Source: Shinisaurus crocodilurus (taxonomy: Eukaryota > Chordata > Lepidosauria > Squamata > Shinisauridae). From it: a stretch of 64,000 bases of DNA. The stretch covers positions 194,369,118 through 194,433,117 of the forward strand of contig CM037878.1 of assembly GCA_021292165.1 (NCBI GenBank). Reading direction: 5' to 3'. Below the pieces are notes generated by a model. That model saw nothing but the letters and a program-made list of their open reading frames with translations. It ran no database searches and was not told where the DNA came from. Position numbers and translations under genes: made by a program. This document shows positions 51,561-62,351 of the stretch, piece by piece (positions within the stretch are counted from its first letter, which is position 1; each line of letters starts with the position of its first letter).

Positions 51561-51667
51561 CCGACCAAATTTCTTCTCCATCCCTAGACTAGAGGGCTTC
51601 GTCCTCCATCTCTTCATTCTTCATCTTTTCCTTCCAAGTGGTACAGCTAGGTAATTTTAGATCCTAG
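51561..51667. other. Unique DNA
   Basis: No recognised feature. Confidence 0.3.
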
Positions 51668-51790
51668 ACTTAGGGTGGAATCCTGTGCATGTTTAGACAG
51701 AGAAAGTCCTACAACTCCCAGCATGCCCAGCCAGCTATGCATGTATAGACAGAGAAAGTCCTACAACTCCCAGCATGCCCCAGCCCCCAA
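51668..51790 (+). mobile_element. MITE arm (GGGTGCAATCC family) with an internal duplication
   Basis: GGTGGAATCCTGTGCATG, then GACAGAGAAAGTCCTACAAC and TCCCAGCATGCCCAGCC, after which GACAGAGAAAGTCCTACAAC to CAGCATGCCCCAGCC repeats 49 bp later. The second arm is missing. Confidence 0.6.
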
Positions 51791-51792
51791 TC

Positions 51793-52599
51793 AAATCCCT
51801 AACTGACAGGAGCATGAATTATCTACTTTATGTGCTGCATCTATACTACGGTAGGCAATGTGGTGGCACCAATGCATTCCTGAACACCTTTCTTGGTGCC
51901 TTACCCCTCCCACATTTTAAACACATTTTCTTATCGGCCGCTGGATTGCTGTGAAATAGGTTTCTGTTAGTGCTGAAAACTGAGTTCAAATGAGTTGTTT
52001 AGTGTGTTCAGGCTGAGACCTCACTTCTGCCTTGTACTCAGTTTTGGGGGCAGGTTGCCACACTTTCCATGGCAGCCACTCTGTGGTGGTTCCCATGAGC
52101 ACTATTGGCATACTCAAAAATGCTAATAGTGCCCATAGCCCAAAAAGGTTGCCTGAACTATACATACACAAATATACTTTGTGTCTCCATTCTATACACA
52201 CAACAATCATTGGGCACATGTCCATTTCGTTCTAAGTAGGACTGATTTGTAACCTCTTCAGATATAGGGCACCACACTTCTAACTTCAGAGCCATCGCAT
52301 TTAAATACATTTGCACCTTGTGAAAACTTTGACTTCATTTAATTTGCTTTGACAGTTTCACTTCATTTAATTTGCTCTGAGAACTCTGAATAAGATCAAA
52401 GCAGACATTTAGTTTCCACTAGTGTGGCACCTGATGTGACACATAGTTAATTCACCAAAAGCTACATAAACAAGTTTCAATTCATAACTTTGAAATGATG
52501 AAATAGCAAATTACAATTCATGAATACAAAGCAGCATGTTATGAATTCATGAATGCAAAAAAGTGAGCCATGAATAATAAGCATCTATATGAATAAACT
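51793..52599. other. Unique DNA
   Basis: No gene or named repeat; short duplication of TTTAATTTGCT near 52340-52375. Confidence 0.4.
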
Positions 52600-52820
52600 G
52601 ATAGGAAGTTATTTATTATTTATTTCACAAATTTATATACCACTTTCTAACAAAAATTTTCAAGCAATGAACATAATGACATCAACCCTAAAATATAATA
52701 ATAAAACCATCATTGGTCAGCAATAAAACTATAAATGAAACAGGCTGGGTTATACCTCAGGTAAAGCTGCATAAAGAGATGGGTCTTAAGAAATCTAAAA
52801 TTCCAAACTGTAGACAACTA

Positions 52821-53054
52821 GAGCCAGTGTGGCATAGTGGTTAGAGTGTTGGACTGGGACTCGGGCGATCTGGGTTCTAGTCCCCATTTGGCCATGAAGC
52901 TCACTGGGTGACTTTGGGCTAGTCATTGACTCTCAGCATAACCTACCTCACAGGGTTGTTGTGAGGATAGGATGGAAAGAAGGGGAGGAGGAGGATTATG
53001 TAAGCCACCTTGGGCTCCTGGCAGGAAAAAGAAGGGATATAAGTATAATAAATG
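52821..53054 (+). mobile_element. tRNA-type SINE in old L2, TSD AACTA
   Basis: GAGCCAGTGTGGCATAGTGG to the tail ATAAGTATAATAAATG. AACTA at 52816-52820 and 53055-53059. Inserted into an L2 of the opposite orientation. Confidence 0.9.
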
Positions 53055-53109
53055 AACTATCTGATGTCAATGGGAAGCACATTCCAGAGGATGGGTGCTG
53101 CAACACTAA

Positions 53110-53242
53110 GGGTGCAATCCTATGCATGTCTAGACAGAAAAAAGGTCGACAACTCCCAGCATTCCCGAGCCAGCATGGGTTGCTGGGGAATGCTGGGAGT
53201 TGTAGGACTTTTTTCTTCCTAAACATGAATAGGATTGTGCCC
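53110..53242. mobile_element. Complete palindromic MITE, TSD TAA
   Basis: GGGTGCAATCCTATGCATG at left and CATGAATAGGATTGTGCCC at right; arms extend through GACAACTCCCAGCATTCCC / GGGAATGCTGGGAGTTGTAG for about 60 bp. TAA flanks both sides, the target of PIF/Harbinger elements. Inserted in the old L2. Confidence 0.85.
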
Positions 53243-53349
53243 TAAGTGCTTTATTATTAGTGTTCCTAAAATTACTAGTGTTCCTCAGGACCACGCAGCA
53301 CCACCAAAGTACTATCACAAAGGACAGGCAGGGACATAAGGGATGAGGC

Positions 53350-55475
53350 AACCCCTAAGGAAAGGTAAGCTGGTCCCAAGTTGTTTAGGGCTTTATATGT
53401 TAACAACATAACCTTAAACTTGGCCCGGTAGCTTATTGGCAGTCAGTGCAGTTCTTTTAGCAAAGGTGCAATGTGCTATTGAGAGAAGGGCCCCGTTAGC
53501 AGCCTTGCTACTTCATTCTGCACCATCTGCAAGCTGCAGCTTCCAGAAAAAGCCCAAGGGTAGCCCCACACAGAGCACATTACAATCATCCAGTCTTGAG
53601 ATTACCAGTGCCTGAATCACTGTGGCCGAGCTATCAATGTCTAGGAATGGCCATAATTGGTAAAAGGCACTACTAGCGACTGAGCCAACTTGAGCCTCCA
53701 GTGCCAAAGATGGATCTAGAAGCATCCCCAAACTATATACTTGTTCCTTCAGAGGAAGTGCAACCCCTTCCAGAACAGCAAGCCAACCTATGCCCCAGAC
53801 CTATGACCCACCTACTCACAGTGCTTCCTTCTTGATATAAACTTCTTCAGTGTATTTACCCTCATCCAGGCCACCACTGTGTCTAAACACTGGTCCAGAG
53901 CCTGCACAGCCACAACTGATTCAGATGTTACAGAGAATAGAGCTGGGTATGTAGTTTGCATACTCATGACACCTTGTTCCTGATCACTAAATGTCCACTC
54001 CCTATGACTTCATAAAGATGTTAAACAGTACTGGGGGACAAAATAGTGCCCTGTGCCCCATAGCATAAGTGCCAGAGCTGAACACTCAACACCACTCTCT
54101 GAGACCAACCCTGTAGGTAGGCACAGAACCACTGAAGAGCAGTGCCCCTGATGCCCATCCCACAGAGCCAATCCAAGAAGATACCAGGGTCAGTGGTTCT
54201 GAAAGCCACAGAGAGATCAAGTAAGAGTTGCACTCCCTCTGTCAATAAAAGTCACTCAACAGGATGACCAAGGCTGATTTGGTCCACAAACCATGCCTGA
54301 ACTCAGACTGGAATGGGTCTATATTACCTGTTTCATCCAAGCATGCTTGCAGACAGTTTCCCCACCACAACCCCATCCAGAACAGCCAACCAACCTCTCA
54401 ATCACCTTCCCTAAAAGCGGAGTATTCATAGCCCAGTGATAGCTTTATCACAAATCCTTGGGTTTTGTGGGCTTCTTCAGGAGTGGTTCCACTACCGCCT
54501 CATTCAAGATGGCTGGCACCAGCACCACACATTTATGCAATGCCACATTAACTACATCCTGGACCTACCCAGTTATGCCCTGCCAGCTGGCCTTAATTAG
54601 CCATGATGGTCAGAGACTGAGAGGGCAGCTGGTTGGATGCATAACTGCAAGTATCTTGTCCATGTCATCAGGCTACCTTAACTGAAAATGATCCTACAAA
54701 ACATTGCTAGATGAGTCATTGGATATCTAACTTAGTTCTGCCATAACTCTGGTGTCCAGTCTGCTTCAGAACTGAATGACTTTCTTCAATGTGCAGTGAA
54801 AAAGGATCACAGCAGGCCATTGAGGGCTCTAAAAGAGATCCCTCTGGGGTCAGCAACCACTAAGCCACTCTAAAGAGCTCCACTGGGTGCTATTTGAGGA
54901 TGTGAGGGAGGCAGCAAAATACGCCTTTTTCACCACCTGCACTGACACATGGTACATACTATCATATGCTGTAACCAGTGTTCAGTCAACTTTGGAGCAA
55001 GGCTGCCACCACCTACCCTCCATTCATCATCCCTGCTGCACGGGCCACAGCTCAGCAGCGTACCAGGGGCAAATAGGTTCTGCAGTGCTGAAGGGGACCT
55101 TCCAGAGAGGTCATATTGGTGGCCCTTTGCACCTCACCATTCCACAGTGAAACAAGGGCCTTGACAGGATCGCCAGCTCTATCTGCTGGAAAATCCCCCA
55201 GAGCATTCAGGAAAGTCTCTGAGGGTGAATCATCCTAATGGGTCCCCAACCCCTACAGGCGGAAGCTGCTGCCACAAGTCCAAACTTTATCAGGAAGTGG
55301 TCTGACCATCATAATAGGGTCTCTACACCCCCCTCTACCACCAGACCACTCATCTAAAGACTAAATTGAGGGTATGTCCTGCTCTGTGCATCGGGCTGAT
55401 GACAACTTGAGATTGCCCATGCTTGTCATGGATGCCATGAAATCTCGAGCCAGACCAGAGGCAGCTTCAGCATGT
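53350..55475 (-). pseudogene. Old L2 ORF2 remnant, EN to C-terminus, multiply broken
   Basis: Legible pieces on the minus strand: VQLLLDLSVAFRTTDPGIFL and GTALQWFCAYLQGWSQRVV (54021-54245, RT motifs), LLDPSLALEAQVGSVASSAF and ALVISRLDDCNVLCVGLPLG (53513-53731), with RT sequence between them scrambled by frameshifts. The GTILSPSTV equivalent of PQGSILSPMLF is preserved but the catalytic YADD cannot be read near 53960. The oldest L2 in the window by divergence. Confidence 0.75.
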
Positions 55476-55913
55476 GAGATCCCATGAAAACATATTTAAG
55501 AGGGCTTGCCGTAACACATGCTTCATTTTTTAAAAAAGAAGAAGAAGAAAGGCTTTCAGGGAGGAGAAAGCAAACTGGAAGCTGGGTTACAACAGTTACT
55601 GGAGTCCTATGCAACTTTTTCTAATATACACATTTTTCACGTGGAAGTTCACCTAAAATACTCATTTCTGTATGTGCTTTTTGAGCAGAGAACAGCATTG
55701 CAGAATTTGGAGAAGTATGAAATCCACATATTAGGGAAATATGAATTAGGTAGATTTGCTTAAAATTACGGATCAAGCAAAATCCTCCAGCAACCCTAAT
55801 TATGGTTGTGTAATTTCTTTATTGAATTCAGATCATCAGTCTATTTGTCCATGGCAGTTCAGCACTTTTATAAATCTGGTCCCAAGCGAGAGGATAGAAC
55901 TTGAAGAAAGTCT
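55476..55913. other. Unclassified DNA with AT-rich degenerate repeat
   Basis: 55600-55770 is the second copy of the CCTAATATACACATTTT-type repeat described at 51230-51560. (AAG)n-like AAAAAAGAAGAAGAAGAAAGG at about 55530. No gene. Confidence 0.45.
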
Positions 55914-56053
55914 ATTTTTATTTATTTATTTATTTATTTATTTATTGTTATATGTATACCCCGCCTTTTTTCCTGCAAGGAACCCAAGGCGGCTTACATA
56001 ATCTTCCTCCTCCTCTCCATGTTATCCTCACAACAACCCTGTGAGGTAGGTTA
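55914..56053 (-). mobile_element. SINE, 3' half only
   Basis: (TTTA)n at 55917-55950, ATACCCCGCCTTTTTTCCTG, then body to GTGAGGTAGGTTA where it stops; the tRNA-like head is missing (5' truncation, normal for LINE-mediated insertion). Confidence 0.88.
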
Positions 56054-56140
56054 AAGTCTAGCATTTAAAGAGGTAAGGAGGCTGTAGTGCATCAAGGCTC
56101 AAGTTCGGATACAGACATAGCTATGGCTGATTATAGTTGT

Positions 56141-56336
56141 AGTATTTATTTATTTATTATATTTATACCCCACCTTTTTTTCCTGCAAGGAACCCCAGGC
56201 AGCTTACATATTCCTCCTCCTCCTCTCCATTTTATCCTCACAACAACCCAGTGAGTTTCATGACTGAGTGGGGACTAGAACCTGGATCTCCTGAGTCCCA
56301 GTCCAACACTCTCACCACTACGCCACACTGGCTCTC
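56141..56336 (-). mobile_element. SINE with internal deletion, TSD AGTTGT
   Basis: AGTTGT at 56135-56140 and 56337-56342. The segment between ACAACAACCC and AGTGAGTTTC (about 55 bp of the body) is lost; both repeats start with CC(C)AGTGAG/CC(C)TGTGAG, so microhomology deletion is likely. Confidence 0.9.
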
Positions 56337-56342
56337 AGTTGT

Positions 56343-57678
56343 TTTTGGCAATGCATAAATATACACTGCAAATCCATAAAATAGTGAAGTTATCATTGGG
56401 GCCAATTATCTGAGGTAACATTAAAATTCTACATTATATCCATTTCCTCCACCAGATTTGCTTCCAAGGAAGGCTAAGGTTAGGTTTCTATAAAGTTAGA
56501 GCTGCGAATATGGATTAAAATGGAGCTGAGTTTCAGTAGATAACCAAGCCCTTTTAACTGCTTTTAGGGTAGTTCACTTTAGTTTTAGGCCCAAATGATT
56601 AATAACAATAGAACCCATATCTTACAGGCTGCTACAAGGGGTAAGAGGAAGGTCAGCCAAAGTTAGTTTTGATTACAGCAATCATAGCTTTTATGGTGAT
56701 ATTATGCATATTTGGGTAGTTTAAGTGGCATGACCCTAATGCTTCCCCTCTGTAACAGGGAAATAGCAATGTTAATTCCAGGTTTTTCCTTCCAGGAAAA
56801 TAAGAAGAGTTGCCTAAAATCCTGTGCTTCACACTTGCTAATAAGAAAGTGTTATGATGAAGCCTTAAGTTGGGCAAATTAATGCTACCACCATTGAGAG
56901 AATTTGCATTTTTATAACCTACTCTAGACTTAACATTAGGTCTCCAAATAAAAAATTGCTAAAGATAGCATGTATCATATCAAAATGTTTCAGGGCTTTT
57001 TGGTTGTTTGTTTGTTTGTGTGGGAACTGGTAGTTGTTTTACAATGTAAATGCACCAAGGATCAACATCCATTGTGAATGTTTTAGCTTGCCTCATAAAT
57101 TCATTTTTAAAGATCTCATTCTGTTCAGTTCAGCCGAAATATTTGCAAAGCATTAAGCAAGATTAATTCTTACTTCTTCTTTAATGTCTCTAGAAATTGA
57201 GATACAGCAGGACAATCTTATGGCCCAGCCTAAGATGAATGCTGCTACACTGGAATTTACACTGATGCAACTAGTATATCCTATGGTCTCCCAGGTATCT
57301 TATGGTCTCCCAGGTATCCTATGCTCTCCCAGGTACAATGTTGAAAGTAGAATAATAGTAGTAAAAAGAGACCAATGAAAATGACCACTCCCACAAAGCC
57401 TCTAGCAACACCATCACTACCCACGCCACAAATCACACTATTGCTTTTGATGACACCCTACCTTGCCCATGTACAGAAGACACCAATCAGAAAACAGAAA
57501 TGTTGGGATTGCCTTGATGACATCACTTAATCCACTGTATACCCTTCACATCCCAATTCATCATTATACTACCAGCAAAAGTTTCTCCACTAGCACACTA
57601 AATGCTATAGCTCCCAGGTGGTTTCTAGCCCTGGTTTGCAAGATAAACAAAAACAGTTTGCCAGTTCAGATGCAACAT

Positions 57679-57679
<1 letters not shown>
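56343..57679. other. Unique DNA with a 19-bp tandem triplet
   Basis: No gene. 57277-57333 holds three copies of TATCCTATGGTCTCCCAGG. Confidence 0.45.
57277..57333. repeat. 19-bp tandem repeat x3
   Basis: Three head-to-tail units of TATCCTATGGTCTCCCAGG with one substitution each. Confidence 0.9.
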
Positions 57680-57717
<38 letters not shown>

Positions 57718-60403
57718 TTATATTTATTAATCGCCCATCTGGCCGGTCACCCAGCCACCCTGGGCGATGTACAATTAAAATACAGTAAAACACAATAAAA
57801 TATAATGATTAAAACAATATAAAAAATTCTTATTAAAAACCTAACCCACCCCATATTCCCGCCTGAACAGCCATGTTTTTAATGCACGGCGGAAGCTCAT
57901 CACGGAGGGGGCATGGCGAAGGTCACTAGGGAGGGAGTTCCATAATGTGGGGGCCGCCACAGAGAAGGCCCTCTTCCTAGTCCCCACCAGCCTGGCTGCT
58001 CTGGCTGATGGGATAAGGAGAAGGCCGTCCGTGGCAGACCTTGTTGAGCGGCCTACTTGATGTTGCTGGAGGCGCTCCTTGAGATAAGCTGGGCCGGAGC
58101 CGTGTACGGTTTTAAAGGTCAAAACCAACACCTTGAATTCAGCTCGGCAAGCAACTGGTAGCCAGTGCAACTCATTAAGCACTGGCGTGATGTGATCACG
58201 CCGGCGGCTGCCCTTAATCAGGCGAGCCGCCGCATTCTGTACCAGCTGAAGCTTCCGGACCGTCTTCAAGGGTAACCCCACGTAGAGCGCATTACAGTAG
58301 TCTAGGCGAGAGGAGACCAAGGCATGAACCACTGATGGGAGGAGGTGATTAGGAAGGTAGGGGCGCAGCTGCCATATCAGATGGAGTTGATACAGCGCCG
58401 CCTGGCTCACAGCTGCCACCTGAGCCTCCATGGACAGCTGGGAGTCTAGAATGACCCCCAAGCTGCGGACCTGGTCCTTCAGGGGTAGATGTACCCCATT
58501 CAGCACCAGGTCAACATCCCCTAACCTTCCCTTGTCCCCCACCAGAAGTACCTCGGTCTTGTCGGGGTTCAGTTTCAGCATGTTCCTTCCCATCCAGCCA
58601 CCCACTGACTCCAGGCACTTGGACAGGGTCTCAACGGCCAACCTCGGTGAGGACTTAAAACATCCGCATACTGATGACACTGCACCCCAAACCTCCTGAT
58701 GATAGCTCCCAGCGGCTTGAGGTAGATGTTGAATAACATCGGGGAGAGGATGGAACCCTGCGGCACTCCACAAGTGAGCAGCTGAGGGTCCGAAGCCTCT
58801 TCCCCGAGAACTACCCTCTGATACCTTCCAGAGAGGAAGGACCGGAACCACTGCAATACAGTGCCTCCCAAGCCCTCCAGACGGTCCAGGAGGATACCGT
58901 GGTCAACGGTATCAAAAGCCGCTGAGAGATCGAGGAGGACTAGAAAGGAGCATTTGCCCCTATCCAAAGCCCTCCTCATATCATCCACCAAGGCGACCAA
59001 GGCCGTCTCCGTCCCATGTCCAGACCTGAAGCCCGACTGGCACGGATCTAAATAATCGGCTTTATCGAAGTGTGCCTTCAACTGAGCACCCACCACCCGC
59101 TCGATCACCTTGCCCAGAAATGGTAAATTGGAGACTGGGCGAAAGTTGTTTAAATCCTGGGGATCCAAGGAGGGCTTCTTTAGAAGCGGTCTTATTACTG
59201 CCTCCTTGAGGGCTGATGGCATCACTCCCTCCTCGAGGGAGGCATTCACCACCGCCTTGATCCCCTCACCCAGTCTCTCCCTACAGCTCATGATGAGCCA
59301 GGACGGGCAAGGATCACACAAGGAGGTGGTCGGCCTCACAGATGAAAGCACCTTGTCCACTTCATCAGAAGGAAGAAGCCGAAACCGATCCCACAAAACC
59401 GGTCTGCCATTGGCCTCCTCCCGCTCACTCCCTGTGTCCACGACGTACGATATCCCACTCCTAATCCGATCGATTTTATCTGCGAAGTGCTTCGCTAAAG
59501 CCTCACAGGAGGCTTTTGACTGTTCCAGTGGGTCCGGAGCGACTGGACCGACCAGACTCCGGACCACTTGGAACAGTCTCCTGGGGCAGCACTCTGCAGA
59601 CGCAATGGAGGCAGCATAGAAATTCTTTTTTGCTGCCTTCACTGCCACCCGGTAGGCTGAAGATGCAGCTCTAACCCGTGTTCGGAGCGGGAATTTCGCC
59701 ATCGGCGCTTTAGCCTTCTCACCTCTTGTTTCAGAACTCGCAGCGACGGAGTGAACCATGGCGCCGCGCGAGCTCTGTTTAGGCGAAGAGGGCGCTTCGG
59801 GGCAACTCGGTCTAATGCCCTGGTGATTGCAGCATTCCAGTCATCCACCAGGGTCTCGACCGAGCTACCGTTTGTGTGCTCCAATTCCCCAAGCGCGTTC
59901 AGGAATCCATCCGGATCCATAAGACGCCTGGGGCGGACCATCCTAATAGGTCCCTCACCCCTGCAGAGGGGTTGTGGCACCGAGAAATCCAACCCCACCA
60001 GATAGTGATCTGACCATGACAAGGGGGTGGTGGATATACCCCCGATTTCCAGATCATTTCCCCCCTCTCCAGAAACAAAAACCAAGTCCAGCGCATGACC
60101 GGCTACATGGGTAGGTCCAGTTAATACAGGGTGCAGCTCCCAGGAAGCCATGGTCTCCATGAAGTCCCGAGGTGCCCCCGTGAGGGCAGCCCCCGAATGC
60201 ACGTTGAAGTCCCCCAACACCAATAGCCTGGGGGACAAGACACGCACATCAGAGACCACCTCCAGCACCTCGGCCAGGGAGTCTGTCGTGCAGCGGAGTG
60301 GACGGTACACGAGCAGAATCCCCAGACTGCCCTTTGGACCCAACCTCCAGTACATGCACTCAATAAACTTGGTCTCCCGAAGAGGGAGTCTGGTAACATC
60401 ATA
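57680..60403 (-). mobile_element. L2-type LINE, longest copy (2.7 kb)
   Basis: 3' end at left: (TTTA)n 57680-57722, then ATCGCCCATCTGGCCGG. Extends through C-terminal region, RT and most of the endonuclease, and is truncated at about 60403 in the endonuclease N-terminal part. No ORF1. Closest relatives in the window are 13600, 23563 and 31977. Confidence 0.95.
57841..60403 (-). pseudogene. L2 ORF2: APE endonuclease and reverse transcriptase, two frameshifts
   Basis: Order on the minus strand: endonuclease (60403-59690) with LLVLGDFNVHSGA, GHALDLVFVS and the catalytic LSWSDHYLVGLDF; linker with MAKFPLRTRVRAASSAYR; RT (59690-58665) with FRPVSNLPFLGKVIERVV, YLDPCQSGFRSGHGTETALV, LLDLSAAFDTVDHGILLDRL and CGVPQGSILSPMLFNIYLKP; C-terminal region (58660-57841) with KLNPDKTEVLLVGDKG and KTWLFRREYGVG. 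One frameshift lies near 59690. The second is a 19-bp loss at 58660/58661 just after Tyr-Ala-Asp, which removes the second catalytic Asp. It would have nicked DNA and copied LINE RNA; it cannot now. Confidence 0.95.
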
Positions 60404-60541
60404 GTATGCCTCAAATTATCATGCACAAGGGATTGAGAGAAAGTGAGAAAGAAGAGTAGGAGAAAGCAGAAGTGTGCAAGTCCATGGCATGGGCACATAA
60501 CATCTGCTGAACCACTCCTATGCCTACAACAACCAGGACAA
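60404..60541. other. Unique DNA
   Basis: No recognised feature. Confidence 0.4.
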
Positions 60542-60715
60542 TTACCGTATCTTTCCGTCTATAAGACGCCCCCATGTATAAGACGACCCCCACGGGGCAG
60601 TTCGCAACCGCACGGTTCTCTCCTCAGCTTACTTCCGTGTATAAGATGACCCTCAATTTTTAGTCTAAAAATTTTAGGAAAAAGTATAGTCTTATACATG
60701 GAAAAATACTGTATG
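60542..60715. mobile_element. MITE with TACCGTATYTTTCC / GTATAAGACG ends
   Basis: Left end TACCGTATCTTTCCGTC and TATAAGACGCCCCCATG; right end GTCTTATACATGG and AAAAATACTGTA, the complement of TACAGTATTTTTCCATG. CCATGTATAAGACGACCCCC and GTGTATAAGATGACCCTC form internal direct repeats. Widely spread in vertebrate genomes; superfamily left open. TA could be the target. Confidence 0.7.
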
Positions 60716-61224
60716 TCCTTTGCTTTGTGCCAGTGATAGTATATACTGTATACCTGTGGATAAGGAACATGAATGCACTGCCCATCACTTCTGTGTGGAA
60801 ACTAGGAATGAAAGTGGATCCCCAGCCCTTATCAGGAGGTTTGTTGCTTCCTGACAGAGTCAGGGGGCAGGGCTTTGCCAGGCTGCATTTTGCCATCCCC
60901 ACACCCAGAGAATGGTTACAAACACCCCTCAATCACCAGCCAATGACATAATTACCATTGACTAGATTGGTACCTGAGTGCCCTCTCCGGTGCTGTAGAG
61001 CCCACTCTGTTCCTTGGTATACTGGTCAATGAAACAGGCTGGACATTGGCTAGAGCACAAATGGCATAAGACTTGAAAAGAATATGACCGGGCATGCTCT
61101 AGAGCGCATACTCATGCCTGTTGTGCAGCAGTGTGGGCAACAAAGAAACTTTACTTTGCTGCCTGCCTCCATTGCATCCTTGAGTAGCCGTCCAATGGAG
61201 CCCTTTTGGGTGGTCCAGGGGCTT
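60716..61224. other. Unique DNA
   Basis: No recognised gene or repeat. Confidence 0.4.
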
Positions 61225-61289
61225 ATAGATTTCATAGATCATAGAGTTGGAGCCTACAAGGTTATCTAGTCCAACCCCCTGCTTAATGC
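61225..61289 (-). mobile_element. CR1-type tail fragment (probably 5S-SINE)
   Basis: Minus strand GGGGGTTGGACTAGATAACC, then CTCTATGATCTATGAAATC. Head missing. Confidence 0.75.
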
Positions 61290-61680
61290 GCTGTTAACAC
61301 TCTCCCCAGCAAATGGGGTCCTGGTCCCCTCTAAGACCAGCTGTGACCTTTTTGTATTGCACTTTGAGTACAAAATTGTTGGTCTCTGCAGTGAATTTGA
61401 TGCCGTTGTTAGCGCAGCTCCAGTTGAGGAGACTGACACCACCATCTGCCTGATTTTGTGAGATCAATCTCAGTTGATATGGCCTGATGATGTGGATCAG
61501 GTGCTTGCAGCAATGTGACCAACTATGTGCCCTCTTAATCCTTGCCGCTCCTGGCTAATACAAGCCAGCTGAGGGATTATGACTGGGTGGATCCAGGGAG
61601 TGGTAAATGCATCTCTGTATGAAGGGGTGGTTCCTGCTGTCCTTAAGGAGGCAGTAGTGCGACCACTCCTGAAGGAACCG

Positions 61681-61850
61681 GGCCTGTGGCTCATGCTGGC
61701 TCAGCTTGTCTGAGTGTGGAAAGCTAAGCAGGGTCAGGCCTGGTTATTACTTGGATGGGAGACCCCTCCTCTAGTTTCCTGCATTGAGCAGGGGGTTGGA
61801 CTCAATAGCCTTGTAGGCTCCTTCCAACTCTATGATCTATGAAATCTATG
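61681..61850 (+). mobile_element. 5S-rRNA-headed SINE inserted in old L2
   Basis: Complete: head GGCCTGTGGCTCATGCTGG, box A region AAGCTAAGCAGGGTC (61721-61735), box C region TTACTTGGATGGGAGACC (61746-61763), tail GGGGGTTGGACTCAATAGCC and CTATGATCTATGAAATC. It splits a codon run of the L2, so it is younger than that L2. Confidence 0.92.
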
Positions 61851-62115
61851 AAACCCACTCTGGACCCAATGGTACTTGACAACTACTACCCAGTTGCAAA
61901 TTCCCCTTTATTAGGGAAGGTACTTGAGAGGGTCATGGTGGAACATCTGCAGGCACTCTTGGAGGATAATGAATATCTAGACCAATTCCAGTCTGGGGTT
62001 TGACCTGATTATGGGACCGAATCAACCTTGGTCACCTTGATGGATGACCTTCATTGAGAGGACAGGGGGAGTGCAACCCTATTAATTCTGCTCAATCTCT
62101 CATTGGCTTTCAATA

Positions 62116-62351
62116 GAGCCAGTGTGGCGTAGTGGTTAGAGTGTTAGACTGGGACTCAGGAGATCCGGGTTCTAGTCCCCGCTCGGCCATGAAACTCACT
62201 GGGTGACTTTGGGCTAGTCACTGACTCTCAGTCTAATCTACCTCACAGGGTTGTTGTGAGGATAAAATGGAGAGGAGGAGGACTATGTAAGCCGCCTTGG
62301 GTTCCTTGCAGGAAAAAAGGTGGGGTATAAATATAATAAATAAATAAATAA
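62116..62351 (+). mobile_element. tRNA-type SINE, reference copy, inserted in old L2
   Basis: Head with Pol III box A TGGCGTAGTGG (62125-62135) and box B GGTTCTAGTCC (62168-62178), spaced as in tRNA genes. The middle CTCACAGGGTTGTTGTGAGG forms a short stem. The 3' part GCCGCCTTGGGTTCC..GGTGGGGTATAAATATAAT and AAATAAATAAAT tail equals the L2 3' end (32850-32890: ATAAATATAATAAATAAATA). It is transcribed by Pol III and presumably mobilised by L2. AATA repeats at both edges. About 235 bp; roughly ten copies in the window. Confidence 0.93.

Larger units (their letters stand above)
52600..55475 (-). mobile_element. Old L2-type LINE with nested SINE and MITE
   Basis: 3' UTR at left (TTATTTATTATTTATTTCAC), coding trace to the right, and an endonuclease trace near 55300 (minus ATGGTCAGACCAC, the Ser-Asp-His region). 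Two later insertions: SINE 52821-53054 and palindromic MITE 53110-53242. After their removal the L2 reads continuously across both sites. Confidence 0.8.

Noticed and set aside
59110..59619. 169-codon plus-strand frame
   Set aside because: Antisense shadow of the L2 reverse transcriptase on the minus strand.
62120..62185. tRNA gene (A and B boxes)
   Set aside because: No cloverleaf can be completed and the unit continues into a SINE body repeated about ten times.
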